From: Stentor coeruleus
Lineage: Eukaryota > Ciliophora > Heterotrichea > Heterotrichida > Stentoridae
Length of the DNA: 64,000 bases
Direction: 5' to 3'
NCBI GenBank assembly: GCA_001970955.1
Contig: MPUH01000308.1
Coordinates: forward strand, 1 to 64,000
Positions 41,540 to 52,484 of the stretch are shown here, piece after piece. The notes under the pieces are model-generated. The model had not been told where the DNA came from. It worked only from the letters and a program-made list of their open reading frames with translations, and ran no database searches. Both the position numbers and the translations under genes were made by a program. The stretch's first letter is position 1, and the number at the start of each line of letters is the position of its first letter.

Positions 41540-41623
41540 ATTAACTAAAGGTTTTAAAAATAAAAGATTTACTTGAATTAGATTAACTAAAGGTTTTAAA
41601 AATAAAAGATTTACTTGAATTAG
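41540..41623. repeat. 42-nt perfect tandem duplication
   Basis: 41540-41581 is repeated exactly at 41582-41623 with no N between. The size is close to that of the N-flanked assembly overlaps, so it may be a silently joined overlap, or a true recent duplication. Confidence 0.85.
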
Positions 41624-42040
41624 AATTAATTATGTTTGTTTAATATTAATTTATTTAATTAGGTATTTTCTTTGAGATTAGAATTTTGGGATGTTATACT
41701 TTAAGAGAAGAAAGTGAAAATATGTGCCTTATAAACTCCCTATATCAAGATTATAAAACTATTTTCAAATATTATTTTTTGCGCTTAAACCAAAATTTAG
41801 TTAGAAAAATATGAATATTGTTAGTTAAAAATACTAGATAGATCATGCATAGTAAGATAAATAATTTTGCATTGAAGTTTTAAAAGATTTTTTTTGCAAT
41901 GGATGACATTATAAAATTTAGAGTTTTAAAATTGTTATTTGATAAAACTTGATTTATATAAAATAATTTTTCATTACAAAACAAAAGTATTTTTAAGATA
42001 TTAAGGTTGATTATTTTGATAATTCAGGGTTTTTTAAGCT

Positions 42041-42121
42041 TTGAATATAGCAAAGAATTATTATCATATGTTTATTTAGANTTGAATATAGCAAAGAATT
42101 ATTATCATATGTTTATTTAGA
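42041..42121. repeat. Duplicated 40-nt block around N42081 (assembly join)
   Basis: 42041-42080 and 42082-42121 are identical around N42081. Confidence 0.9.
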
Positions 42122-42825
42122 AAGATTAAAGAGAAGAAGGGAAAATTTTGTTAGAAATATAAAATTTATGTATAAGAAATAGGGGAAAATATAAAATTGT
42201 TGTTTAAATTGCATAAAACAACTTAAATACTATCAAGTACTCCCAGTAGTAAAGGAGTAGTTTAATATAATGATTTCTTTTGTATATCGTGAATATATTT
42301 GTTTTTGAAAATATTATTATATGGATTTTTACTAAAATGCTTAATTTGGTTTTATTTAAAAGAATGATTTGAAGTGTAATTTATAAACTTTAGGGACAAG
42401 TGAAATTTGTGTTTTTAAAGACCCCAGAGAGGATATTATTTTATTTTTAACTTAATTTATGCAAATAAGTGAAGAAACTAAGACTATTATTAGTGGATAA
42501 GTAAAAACTGTCAATAAAAAAGTAAAAGCTGTCAGTGAAGAAGTAAATTAGTCAAGAATAGAGTTGAGAATATTGAAAAAGTATTTCTAATATTCAAGGA
42601 AATATTGAATTAGTTTTAAAAATCCTCAATAAATAATTAGTAAGATAATCAAAAATTCTTTCGAAGAAAATCGCTTATCAAAGCAAAATTTGAAGGAATA
42701 ATTCTAAGATTTTCTTGGAGAATGCCGAAAGAAAATCATTTCAAACTATTATGCAGCAAAAACCAAGGCTTAATTGGTTTGTAAGGAATCGTTACATATA
42801 TGGAAGCTAAAAATTTTTAGACTAT

Positions 42826-43830
42826 GGGGATGCTCTGGCAATACAAAACTTCAATTCGCTTAATACAATTGGTAAACCATTAAGAGCTCCTCTTAATTAT
42901 GCCACTACCACATCCTAATGGTTGCTTCCAATATGGAATAGGCTATTCATACGTAAATTCAATAAAAGATGAAAAAACTAAACCCAAGATTCAACCTATT
43001 ACCTCTGGCAATTCTTCAATAAACTTAATTCCAAATATCCAAGTTAGTTTATAAGGTCAGTCTATATTCAGAAAGAGTTATGGCGGCCATTGGATTCCTG
43101 GTTTAGCTTATAGCATACTTCAATAAAATACTTTAAACCCAACAGGATTTACTATATATCTCAAAGGTATAGGCCTGCTGGTTCATGGGTATGCCAAATA
43201 ATCCAAGCTGTAGAATATCTAAATTTCGCCATTTCAACCTCATTAATCAATGATTATCAAGAAAATAGAATCAGAACTTATTCAAACAGCATATAGACTT
43301 ATAAGCAAAGGTATTTTTACTCAAACTCGCAATTAATGAGTTTACTACTTCAATATGTATTAATATCTACAATATGATATTATATCAAAATTATGATTTC
43401 TCAGATCTATCAACTTTTATGAGTTCAGACTCAACTAAAACTATGCTTAATGTTCCTTGGATTAAATGTAATGAAACAGTTTATAACTTCTATAAAAGTG
43501 ATATGATGACTAAATCTCCTTACTATGATGCAAACAGTCTTAATTCAAGGTGTTAGTGTTCTTGCTTATCAAGGTCAAGATGATGTTATTTCCCCTTATG
43601 CTGGAACTGAAGATTTAGTTTTTAAATTATCATGGAGTGGTAGGCCAAGCTTTGTTTCAGCTAATCAAGTGCAATGGGTTGTTAATGTGAATTTTACAAG
43701 GGTATGCCCAGTGTGGAGGAAATTTAACTTTTGTTACAGTGCTAAAATCTGGGTATTTATTCCAGTATAATTAGTCAGTCAATGCTAAAGATATGCTTTT
43801 GAGTTTATTAATGGGATTAGGTTTTATTAA
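42826..43830 (+). pseudogene. Decayed serine carboxypeptidase (S10), copy 1
   Basis: Scattered in several frames are recognisable S10 peptidase blocks in the right order: GCSGNTKLQF (~42834), YSYVNS (~42945), TQDSTYYLWQF (~42983), SYGGHWIPGLAYSIL with the nucleophile region (43075-43120), KGIG (~43162), SDSTKTMLNVPW (~43425), GVSVLAYQGQDDV (43549) and NLTFVTVLKSG (~43720). Frame changes and stops interrupt it throughout, and the nucleophile motif reads KSYGG instead of GESYGG. Live S10 enzymes are lysosomal or secreted carboxypeptidases. The part order shows a full-length ancestor. The copy at 44080 is its closest relative here. Confidence 0.85.
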
Positions 43831-44079
43831 ATAGGTTTATTAGGAGATTTTTACATGAATTATGCTATAAATGATTTTAATAAGTTGGATTTTGATTGAG
43901 TTTTTGTTTAAGGGAAAGAAGAGGTAGGAGAAAACTTAAGAAATGATGGACCGAGAAATTATTTGGGTGTTAAAGACTTGCTGTGACTATGACTATGAAT
44001 GCACTCACAGGATCAGCATTGTTATTGGCTTTTTGAAGCTATTGATAGGAATATTACCAGCGACAGTTTGCCGTCGATG

Positions 44080-44710
44080 ATTTGGATTGAGGAAGGCTCA
44101 GGGTGTTTAGGTTCTGTAGGTATGCTATGAGAGAATTTTTTACCTTTGCACTTATCTTCTACAGGTCAGCCAATAAAACCCAATATTTGCATTAGTTTTG
44201 TAGATAATTTGCGATTTTCAAGGTATTTTTTCTTTAAAAGTGTGAATAAAACTCAATTACTAATAAAAATCCGCTTTATTTCATATATAAAAATATAACC
44301 AATAGAGCCTACTTAATCTAAGAACTAACTTCCATATTATGTCAATAGACTTCCCTTATGACACAGGATATTCTTTTGCTAGCTTTGTAAGTGATGATAA
44401 AAACACTACTTAATCTGCAACATATTATTTATGGAGATTTCTTCAAAAACTATTATCTGAATACCTAACCTTGTTTACAAGACCAGAATTTTTTGGAGAA
44501 AGTTATGGTGGGCATTGGGTCCCAGGCCTTGCTTACAGCATTCTAATGCAAAACTCGTTAAACCCAACCGACTTTATTATAAACCTCAAAAGTATTGGCA
44601 TGGATGATCCTTGGATCGACCCAATATCCCAACATATAGTGTTTACAGTAAGTAATACTCTTGTTAATCAATATCAGCAAAGTATAGATAGTATATATAA
44701 TATTTAGAAT
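44080..44710 (+). pseudogene. Decayed serine carboxypeptidase (S10), copy 2, C-terminus missing
   Basis: An S10 peptidase copy retaining the N-terminal and middle parts. IWIEEGSGCLGSVG near 44090 corresponds to the family's WLxGGPGCSS. The best stretch runs from about 44336 to 44707: IDFPYDTGYSFASF, SATYYLWRFLQKL, FFGESYGGHWVPGLAYS, then SIGMDDPWIDPI. One TAA at 44411-44413 interrupts it, aligned with a CAA glutamine codon in copy 1. The Ser nucleophile (GESYGG) is intact, but the catalytic Asp and His parts are absent downstream. It is less decayed than copy 1. Confidence 0.85.
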
Positions 44711-45430
44711 GCAGAAGTATAAACTTTAATATCATATAAATATTTTGAATTAAATTTTAGTTTAGAATGTTACTTAATTTCAAGACAAGAATTTGTTTTT
44801 TTAGATAATTATGTCTTTGAAATATACTTATTTTAAGATTAAGTTATATGGGGAATATAATAATTAATTTTAAGCTAGGTCGTGAGCATTTTTAAAATTT
44901 TTTGAGAGATATTTTTTGAATTTCAACTTGAAAATTGATTTTTCCATCGCTTAGTACTCTAAAGATATGATTAAATGCAATCGCTTTATAATTTTTAATT
45001 GTAATCCTTTAATTTTTCCTTAAATGATTTAGTATTATATAATTCTTATTACTAAACATAAACCTTAAATGATTTAGTATTATATAATTCTTATTACTAA
45101 ACATAAACCTTAAATCTATTAGGTTTTCATAATATATAATACAAGCTAACACAAAACCTTAAAGCTTTTACATTTAGCTAAAAAAATATAACAAAACTAT
45201 TTCGATTTATATGATTAAACAATTTTGATTTTCATGCTCAATTATCTCAAAAAAAGCATAAAGATCCTCCAGCAATTGAGCCTAAATTCATAGAAAACCT
45301 TGTTTTTACCAAAATTACCCATCATCCTACCAAAATCATAAAATCCATCAAGAATTAATTTTATACTAGCACACTTTAAAGTAAATTTTCAACCATATTG
45401 GACAAAATTATCAAAATTTTAAGTACACTA
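44711..45430. other. Gene-poor DNA with tandem duplication
   Basis: No gene seen. Contains a 45-nt tandem repeat at 45018-45107. From about 45230 the plus strand becomes C-rich, as expected for the 3' flank of the minus-strand gene that follows. Confidence 0.4.
45018..45107. repeat. 45-nt perfect tandem duplication
   Basis: 45018-45062 repeats exactly at 45063-45107, and the first 8 nt recur once more. There is no N at the junction. Confidence 0.85.
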
Positions 45431-46423
45431 TTATATAATGGACTCCATTTCTAAATCACTTAAAAACGAGTTGTACTTAGACACAGTAGTAGCTAAAATA
45501 AGAGACTGTTGATCTCCATCAAAATCAATTGATGAAGCCAATATATTATAATTTTTATTTGACATCATAACTTCCTGAGTTACACCTTTGATTTTTTCAC
45601 ATAACTCGCAGCCTAACCCTTGATTGTTTTTCACTAGTTCCATGACCTTCTTAAAACATTTTGCCCTTATTTTCCACCTCAAACTTTGACTTTTAAATAA
45701 ATTAGCTTCATTTTTAGCTTCAAAAAAATCTGACTTCAACTTCTTCAGTTCTTCTTCAGACTTTTGTTCTTGATTTTTAAGCTTTGACTGCATTTTTTTA
45801 ACCTTTTCTTTAGCTCGAAAACATGAGTTTTCTCTTTCTTCTATAAGGTTACTAACCTCAAGATTTTCAATAGCCAGTTTCTTAAATCTTTTTTTTAAGA
45901 TCTTCAGTGTATGCTCAGTTTCTTTAGATTCACATATTACGTTATGACACTCAGATAATTGTCTTTGAAGGTGCACCACGAATTTTTCAACTTTTGTTTT
46001 GATAGTTCCTAGAATAGTGCTTAATGGTGTTGGGATCTTTATTAACTCAGCCCAAATACTTTTAACTTCCTCATACTCTTCTTCTGGAACTACAGATTTG
46101 TTTAATAAATTTAGTCTAGTTTCAAGTGAGATAAACTCTTTGTGACGATCACTATATGATTCAGTAGATCCAGTACTTTGCTTGACTAGGGAATATGATC
46201 TTCCTTCAGGTTCTTGGAATTTTTGAGATTTATTTAGGTCGTTTGTTGAGTTTAATATTAAAGTTTCACGTGATTTGGAAGCTGAGTAGGTTGGCTTGTA
46301 AAATATTCGTAAATCTTTTATAGACGAAGCTGCTACTTTTGGTAAGAATTTTAATGGTACTTTTCTGAAAGGGCTCTTGCTTTTTAGTGATGAATTTACC
46401 AAAAAATTTTGATTTTTTGACAT
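45431..46423 (-). CDS. Coiled-coil protein of unknown function
   Basis: 330 residues, ATG at 46423. The first 100 residues are Ser-rich and basic. A coiled coil covers about 155-255 (LQRQLSECHNVICESKETEH, KVKKMQSKLKNQEQKSEEEL). The C-terminus has a Cys pair (LGCELCEKIKG) and a region with little charge. No family recognised. The gene is 403 nt downstream of the carboxypeptidase gene on the same strand. Confidence 0.7.
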   Translation of the reverse strand: MSKNQNFLVNSSLKSKSPFRKVPLKFLPKVAASSIKDLRIFYKPTYSASKSRETLILNSTNDLNKSQKFQEPEGRSYSLVKQSTGSTESYSDRHKEFISLETRLNLLNKSVVPEEEYEEVKSIWAELIKIPTPLSTILGTIKTKVEKFVVHLQRQLSECHNVICESKETEHTLKILKKRFKKLAIENLEVSNLIEERENSCFRAKEKVKKMQSKLKNQEQKSEEELKKLKSDFFEAKNEANLFKSQSLRWKIRAKCFKKVMELVKNNQGLGCELCEKIKGVTQEVMMSNKNYNILASSIDFDGDQQSLILATTVSKYNSFLSDLEMESII

Positions 46424-46826
46424 ATTATTTATCTATCTACTTTACCTGAATTTTCTATGTTCATAGCGAATTTTCCTTTGTTTCGTGTTTAAATTTTCTT
46501 TATAAATTAATAAAATTTAAGATTTATTACGCACATAAGAATTATTTCTCATCAACAACTTTTAAAGTTAAAATTTTATTTCCCTAATAACTCTGAGTAG
46601 AACCCAAACATTTCTCTTTGAAATATGAAAAATCAAGTGAAATTACTAAAATCCTAACCCAATTATCATAATAATCTCCTCCAAGCCTATTTTTTTTTAC
46701 ATCCTCCAACCCAGCTTGGTATTTGAAAAAACCTACCCAAAAATTCAATCCTCTCAACAATTTCTTAATAAAATTTCATTTTTCAGTTAGGCTGAATCTA
46801 ACTTTACTGACTATATATAATAACTT
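46424..46826. other. Intergenic, no gene seen
   Basis: Between two minus-strand genes. C-rich on the plus strand from about 46540 on, as in other 3' flanks of minus-strand genes. Confidence 0.35.
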
Positions 46827-49532
46827 TTATAAAGGAAATTTAGAATACATTTTATCAATCCTATACCTCGCTGAGTCTGCGAAATTTTTAGCAAAATATG
46901 TCCCTTTTCCAGATATCCACGAGTACTCAGAAACATGTTTCATTGTCCCACTAAAGGTAAAAAGCCCTTCCCTTTCTCCTCTTTTTTGTATAGTCCTTTC
47001 AAATGAATAATTGAAATTGTGTGGAAGTTTTACTGGTACACTTAATGAATGGCCTTGAGGTTCATCAATATTTTCTGATAATCTTATATTGTTTCTTCTT
47101 TTACTTCTAGTATTTTTACGATCTTTATTCGGGCTTTCTATAGGGTTTTCATTAACTGAAGGCATTGTTGTTGGGTATTGAAAAGTGTAGTTTTGGGATT
47201 TTGGGACTTCGATTCTTTGATTATCATCTTTTATATACTCTTTTTTTGAAGGAAGTACTCCGTATTTAGGTTTTAGTGATTGAGCTTTTTTAAGTTGTTC
47301 CATTTTGTCGTGAGTTGATACTTCAATACTTGAATGTGGGTATTCAGGGAGTGTGTCATATTTTATGCTTTCAAGGGCGAGATTGTTTTTTTTTTTCTCT
47401 TTTCTTATTTTCCTTTTTGGGCTTGACTTTGGAATAATTAAGTCTTTTGTTAGAATGCTGTCATCTAGTTTCTCGCTTGGGCAAGAGTCACTTCCCCCAC
47501 TGCCTTCTTCATCACTTTCACTATAATGGGCGATTTCTATCTCCTCCCATATCTTTTCATCTTCTAATCTTAAACATGACTCATATCTAACCTCATCATT
47601 TTCTTTTTCAACATTATCTTTCTGTTCATCACATCCACTAATTTTTATCTCTCCAGAGCTTTTCTCCTCCTCATTCACATTCTCCTCAATAACTTCATTT
47701 TCAACCTCAGCCTTAACAACTTGCACAGGCATATTAGGTAAAGCTTTTCTTTTCATCATAATTTTTCTAAGAAAGTTATTCGTGCTTCTTATTTTTGCCA
47801 AATATTTATTTTGAGATACAAAAATCATACAAGTCCTACACAAACTCTCCCCTACACTTTGAAGATCTTTTTCATTCATATGATAATTCTCCATTTCACA
47901 TTTTTTATTCAGTGGCCCATAAAATGATGCTTCCATAGTATACGAATGAGTTATATTAAAATCTTTATAAAGGACAATCCTAGCAGTAGAATTTTTGGAT
48001 TTCTCAAGTCTGAAATGACAGTCTTTAAATGTGAAAAATTTCGACCTTTTACTCATTTCTACTGGGATAACTTTAGCCATAAGATTACGTCGTAGGGTTA
48101 AACAATCCATAGATTTTATAGCACAACCATACATAAAAACATTTCTTTTCCTTGTATGACCATGAAGATCACAACACATAAGTAAAGTTTGATGCTCACT
48201 GAAAACTTCAATCATTTTTTTTGTATAATAAATTGTTGGATGCAGTTGACGACTTGGATTTTCCCATCGACGATTTAAATCAACTCCTATAAGAGAACAA
48301 CGATAATTCCCGTATCTTACCCCGTCTGGATTAAGCATTGGGACTATTTTGAATATAAATTTTTTACGAAGGATTTTTGCTTCTCTTGTGTTACCTAAGA
48401 GGAATTCTAATACCCCACACATCATAAATGAACTTACTGTTTCTCCACTATGGACTCTTGCTGTTATTACAATTCCTGATTTCTTTTCATGCTCATCTTC
48501 AGTTTCTTTTCCTAAAATTTTAGCTTGCATGTTTTTTCTGATTTTTTTGTTTTTAAGCATTCTGCGTCCTGCACCGCTGATTCCCCATTCGTGAGTTTCT
48601 TCTTCAAATGTTTGGTAGGTTTTTATGTTGTTGGTTATTGTTAGGAACTCGCAGATATTACCGGAGATTGTTTTACATAAGGGATTCACACGGCAAATTT
48701 TTGAGTGTTTTTCTTTAACATAGCAAAGATAACTTGTAAGCTCTTGATAAGTATAAGGAATAGAGTAAGCGAAAAACACTTTATCATCATTGAAACGGAA
48801 ATCATAACTAAAAGAAAGCATATAATACTTGCGTCCTGGTATATAATCGTTATTAAGCTTATACACAATATTATTGCAATCCCTATGCCATTTAACCCCC
48901 GTTTTAGCAAAATACTTTGTCGAATACACTGCTGGCTTAAGCCCAGTTTTATACAGATCATCGTATTTTAGCATGTTGAGTATATTAAAATTTATAGTCG
49001 TTTTCCTAGGGTTTATAACTGAAAAATAATACCAATGATTTTGTCCTATACAATTAGTATCAGAACTTATAATCAAATTATACTCATAATCCGTCATTTT
49101 AATTGCTTTTCTCAGATTACCAGATTCGAATTTACTATCAAAAACACATGTTACTCCATCATTCAACATGTTTATCGAGTATTCAGGTAGGAATTCAGGG
49201 TATGGGGTAAACTTTTTTGTTTGCAAATACGCATTTAAGTCTAATTATCCAATACTGGATTCTGATATTTCTTGTAAAGGAAAGTCTGGGGTTTCTGTAA
49301 AAATCTGCCCTTGTGAGCAGTTTTGTGAGAATTCAGCTTTAACGTCGTAAACTAAAATACCACCGCTTTCATATGTTAAGTTGATACCTGGTCTTCCTGT
49401 TGATTTGGACTTGTTTGGTTTTGGTTCTTGCTGAATGTTGACTTTAGCATAGTTGTTGAGGATTTCTAAAGCTGTGTTGTCATGGGTGAATGAGGGCTTG
49501 GGCGATTGCCAAGGAAAGAATTGTTCAGACAT
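46827..49532 (-). CDS. Cytosolic carboxypeptidase (CCP/AGBL), tubulin deglutamylase family
   Basis: 896 residues in two exons: 49532-49256 and 49240-46827. Without splicing the frame stops at a TAA; removing the 15-nt GTATTGGATAATTAG restores SESNLNAYLQTKKF. An N-terminal beta domain (about 110-230, with HWYYFSVINPR) precedes an M14D peptidase domain: zinc ligands His356 and Glu359 in ARVHSGETVSS, LNPDGVRYGNYRCSLIGVDLNR, third ligand His in CDLHGHTRKRN, and catalytic Glu in TMEASFYG. The family trims glutamate chains from tubulin and matters for ciliary stability. Residues from about 600 on are disordered and acidic, an extension beyond the core. Confidence 0.96.
49241..49255 (-). other. 15-nt spliceosomal intron
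   Basis: On the coding strand GTATTGGATAATTAG, which contains an in-frame TAA. Removal joins two frames of the same carboxypeptidase gene. Without it the second frame would have to start at a TTG. Confidence 0.9.
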
Positions 49533-49976
49533 TTAGGAATTTAATAGTGATGGACTATTGATGTTAAGAATATTATGGATTATTGGAGGATTTTTATGAT
49601 GTTGCTTTTGATAGTTTGGAAAGAATTTTAGGCTTTGTGATGTAGGGTTTTGGGTATAAAAAATTATTGTGTTTTTTTAAAGTTGATATTAGTATATTTA
49701 TTTTCGCAAAACTGTTAATATCCTTCTCCAATCATAATAACGAATGTCTTTATTCAAATTTTCTTTAAATGTTTACATTAAATAATTATCAAGCTTATAT
49801 GAAAAATTTACTAGCTTGCAGTTAATCTACATAGAGGAAAAATTTAATTATTTCAAAGATTAGAAGAAAAACTTCATGGTATAATTCCATTTAATTGATA
49901 TATCACACTGGGACCTATATCAGCTAATAGTTAATATAAAATAATACTAAAAATATATTTAAACTAGATATAATTG
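49533..49976. other. CCP promoter region
   Basis: No gene. In 49533-49680 I count 3 C against 36 G on the plus strand, that is, a G-free leader read from the gene's own strand. Confidence 0.45.
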
Positions 49977-50129
49977 ATGAAAAAATCAAATAAATCCTCT
50001 TCAATAATAGAAGATACGAGTGAAAATATTAGCATATCATCTAAAAGAATAGATACTGAATCTGAATCTCCAAAAGTAAAAGTAAAGAAACCTAAAATTA
50101 TTAAAAACAATCTTTCAAAACTCCAATAG
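49977..50129 (+). CDS. Possible 50-residue small protein
   Basis: ATG at 49977, TAG at 50127-50129. The product is Ser and Lys rich (MKKSNKSSSIIEDTSENISI) with KVKVKKPKI near the end. The codon pattern and an SP site resemble other small basic proteins in the window, and the leader is A-rich. With only 50 codons it could be chance. Confidence 0.3.
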   Translation: MKKSNKSSSIIEDTSENISISSKRIDTESESPKVKVKKPKIIKNNLSKLQ

Positions 50130-50337
50130 TTTAATAAACTACTTAATATTAATATAAATACCGATGATTTTAAACTTATAATATTTTAATAATTAAAAAA
50201 TGTGCAGCTTGACCTTAATCCAATATAAGAGCAAGGTTTAAAACTATAAAATATTCTGGTGAATAAATAATTTAAATTTTTTTTATGCATTATTAGTTTT
50301 ACTAGGTATAAAAGATTATTAAAGTCTATGAGTTTAT

Positions 50338-51015
50338 TTAAGGCCACGCTTGGTATGCTGCTATTGAACCTGCGACTAGGCCCCCAAACCCGATCCAAGC
50401 TTCAGGCAGTTGCTTTTTAAATATTTTTTCAGGGACACCTGCAAAAGCACTTGAAGGAAGGAAGTCACCTAAGTTTTTCACGAGGTTTAAAAAGATTTCT
50501 GCTCTTTTCTTCCTTATATTATCCAACGATTGCTTGGTAGTCTGTAAAGATGGATCTGTTGACTGCTTGATTTTTGCTTCTTTAGCATAATTCAATTTTA
50601 AATTCCTAATAAGAGAAATCAAAGATATTACAACAGCAACAAACCAAGCTGTATTAGATTTCTTCCCCAAAGACACTGGGTCGAACTTTAAAAACTTAAT
50701 AGCAGACAAGCATTGAAGGTTGTCAAAAATCCAATAAATGAAAAATGCTGACCTAGCAAGTACCTGAAGTATCATTTCAGGAAGATCAAGGCTTATATCG
50801 CCTATAGACTTTTGTATTGATTGATATTCATGAACAAACTTCCATAATCTAAACATTTTCCTTGCATCACGACTTGCTGAAAATAATCCATTTAATCGTT
50901 CTTTGAGTTTAGGGTCTGATACTAAAGCTTTTAACATTCTGCTTCCATATTGAAGTACTTTACAAAACTTGTCTCTGCCGTCAGTTTTGTTACTGAATGC
51001 CACTAGTTTGTCCAT
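50338..51015 (-). CDS. PEX11: Peroxisomal membrane protein PEX11
   Basis: 225 residues, close to the usual length. Family signature DGRDKFCKVLQYGSRML at 12-28, then SASRDARKMFRLWKFV, a hydrophobic segment FFIYWIFDNLQCL near 93-105, a second at TAWFVAVVISLISLI near 124-138, and the C-terminal GGLVAGSIAAYQAW. PEX11 tubulates peroxisome membranes and starts peroxisome division. It indicates that this organism has peroxisomes. The C-terminus is at the membrane, as in other PEX11 proteins. Confidence 0.95.
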   Translation of the reverse strand: MDKLVAFSNKTDGRDKFCKVLQYGSRMLKALVSDPKLKERLNGLFSASRDARKMFRLWKFVHEYQSIQKSIGDISLDLPEMILQVLARSAFFIYWIFDNLQCLSAIKFLKFDPVSLGKKSNTAWFVAVVISLISLIRNLKLNYAKEAKIKQSTDPSLQTTKQSLDNIRKKRAEIFLNLVKNLGDFLPSSAFAGVPEKIFKKQLPEAWIGFGGLVAGSIAAYQAWP

Positions 51016-51168
51016 TGTTTATTAGAACCATTTTTCATATACGTCACAATTTTAGTGTATCTAATTACCTTGTGCATATTTAATATAAACTAGTGATTAT
51101 ATGATTATTAAAATTTCAAACAATTTTATATGTGATAAAAACTTTAAAGGTAACTAAAAATATGTTAT

Positions 51169-52470
51169 CTAGCTAGATATTAGTAGTTTTAATAACGCCC
51201 TATCAGCTTTTCTCAAATGATAATAAAATGTTTTATGCATTTCTTCACATACTCCATTGATATCTTTAAAATTGCCGGCTCTTTTTTCTTTTTCTGTAAT
51301 CCTCCTAATTTCCCTCAACCCTACCTTACACTTTTCCACATCCCCAGTGACAATATTTTCCCTATATTCAATCAGCCCCTTAACTAAAACCTTCCCATTA
51401 TCAGTTTTATGAGCTTTCTTAATAATATCATCTAAATTATAAACATACATCGAAATCATACTCTCTTTAAAAATAACATTCAAAAGCTCTAAATTCAAAC
51501 TTAAAGGAAACAATTCAAAAATGCAATTCCCAGTATCATAATCAAAATTCCTACAAGACCCCACAACAGAAGGTTTATAAAAATATAAAAAATCTTCATT
51601 ATTCTCTTTAACATAAAACCCATAAGCTATAAGCAAATCAATATTCCTTTGTTCCCCATATGAAGTAAAAACTTCATTTCCTTTTTTAAAAACCATCTGT
51701 GAACTATATTCTAATTGTAGCGTATTATCATTAAACTCAATAAAGTTTTTCTTAACAGTTTTTTTCATAATAATCGGTAAAGGTATATGATTCATAAGGT
51801 CTAACCCAGGGACAATAACAGGTCCAAGGTCTCTTTTTTGTTCATCCACAACTTTTATACTATGAAACTTTCCCCACATAGATTTTTCTATAGTAATCGT
51901 CCTTGTAAGTAAAGCCATACAGCTCCACATCCAAGTGTCTTTCTTAATACATTCTTCGCATTTTTTCATATCTTCAATCTGACTTGTTATTCTAATAAAA
52001 TAATCATAATCTTCCTCACAGTCTATAGGAAAAACCAAAGATCTCCTATCAAACATCAGTGAAAAATACGCTTTTTCTTCATCAGTATAGTTAAAAAACC
52101 CTGAAAAACTCGTTGGGAAAAAGTGCACCATCAAATTTCCCATATCTCTTTTACCATTAACAAATTTCTCATATATCAACCTTAAAGCAAGTTTCATATG
52201 GTTTTCTAAATCCTCAATATATCTTGACCATGGAAATACATCAAAACCTGTAATCAAATATTCAATTGGGACTGAAAGAATGTTGTTATTATATCCTATA
52301 TCTTTATCTGCAATAATAGCATAATTATAAGGATCAGGGAATTTCCTTATATAAGCATTATTGTAAAATGAGTTCAAAATACTAATAATCTGACTTTCTT
52401 CAGTTTGTGATATCGTTACTGGGACTGAATATCCTGATATTGTAATTATCCAAGTTAATAAATAAATCAT
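51169..52470 (-). CDS. Secreted or luminal SET-domain protein, copy 2
   Basis: 433 residues and a paralogue of the protein at 21143. Signal peptide MIYLLTWIITISGYSVP. The SET fold has NYAIIADKDIG, the NH motif GLDLMNHIPLP and GNEVFTSYGEQRN; the LSMT-type C-terminal helices share CKVGLREIRR with the paralogue (CEIGLREIRR). A CEEC...C cluster matches CPEC...C of copy 1, consistent with conserved disulfides. The ATG is only 14 nt after the stop of the upstream CFAP97-type gene on the same strand, so its promoter must lie inside that gene or the two share a transcript. Substrate unknown. Confidence 0.85.
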   Translation of the reverse strand: MIYLLTWIITISGYSVPVTISQTEESQIISILNSFYNNAYIRKFPDPYNYAIIADKDIGYNNNILSVPIEYLITGFDVFPWSRYIEDLENHMKLALRLIYEKFVNGKRDMGNLMVHFFPTSFSGFFNYTDEEKAYFSLMFDRRSLVFPIDCEEDYDYFIRITSQIEDMKKCEECIKKDTWMWSCMALLTRTITIEKSMWGKFHSIKVVDEQKRDLGPVIVPGLDLMNHIPLPIIMKKTVKKNFIEFNDNTLQLEYSSQMVFKKGNEVFTSYGEQRNIDLLIAYGFYVKENNEDFLYFYKPSVVGSCRNFDYDTGNCIFELFPLSLNLELLNVIFKESMISMYVYNLDDIIKKAHKTDNGKVLVKGLIEYRENIVTGDVEKCKVGLREIRRITEKEKRAGNFKDINGVCEEMHKTFYYHLRKADRALLKLLISS

Positions 52471-52484
52471 TATTATTATAGGAA

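Larger units (their letters stand above)
41263..42825. other. Gene-poor region
   Basis: About 200 nt of C-poor DNA upstream of the SH3 gene, then AT-rich sequence. It contains a 42-nt tandem duplication at 41540-41623 and an N-flanked 40-nt duplication at 42041-42121. Reading frames are full of stops at about the rate expected by chance. No gene supported. Confidence 0.5.

Noticed and set aside
42460-42870. A long TAA/TAG=Gln coding region upstream of the carboxypeptidase copy
   Set aside because: The frame holds about ten stops in 137 codons, close to the chance rate at this base composition, and includes a TGA. No homology seen.
46827-49226. Carboxypeptidase gene starting at a TTG at 49226, with a separate small gene at 49245-49532
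   Set aside because: A 15-nt GTA...TAG intron joins the two frames and supplies an ATG at 49532.
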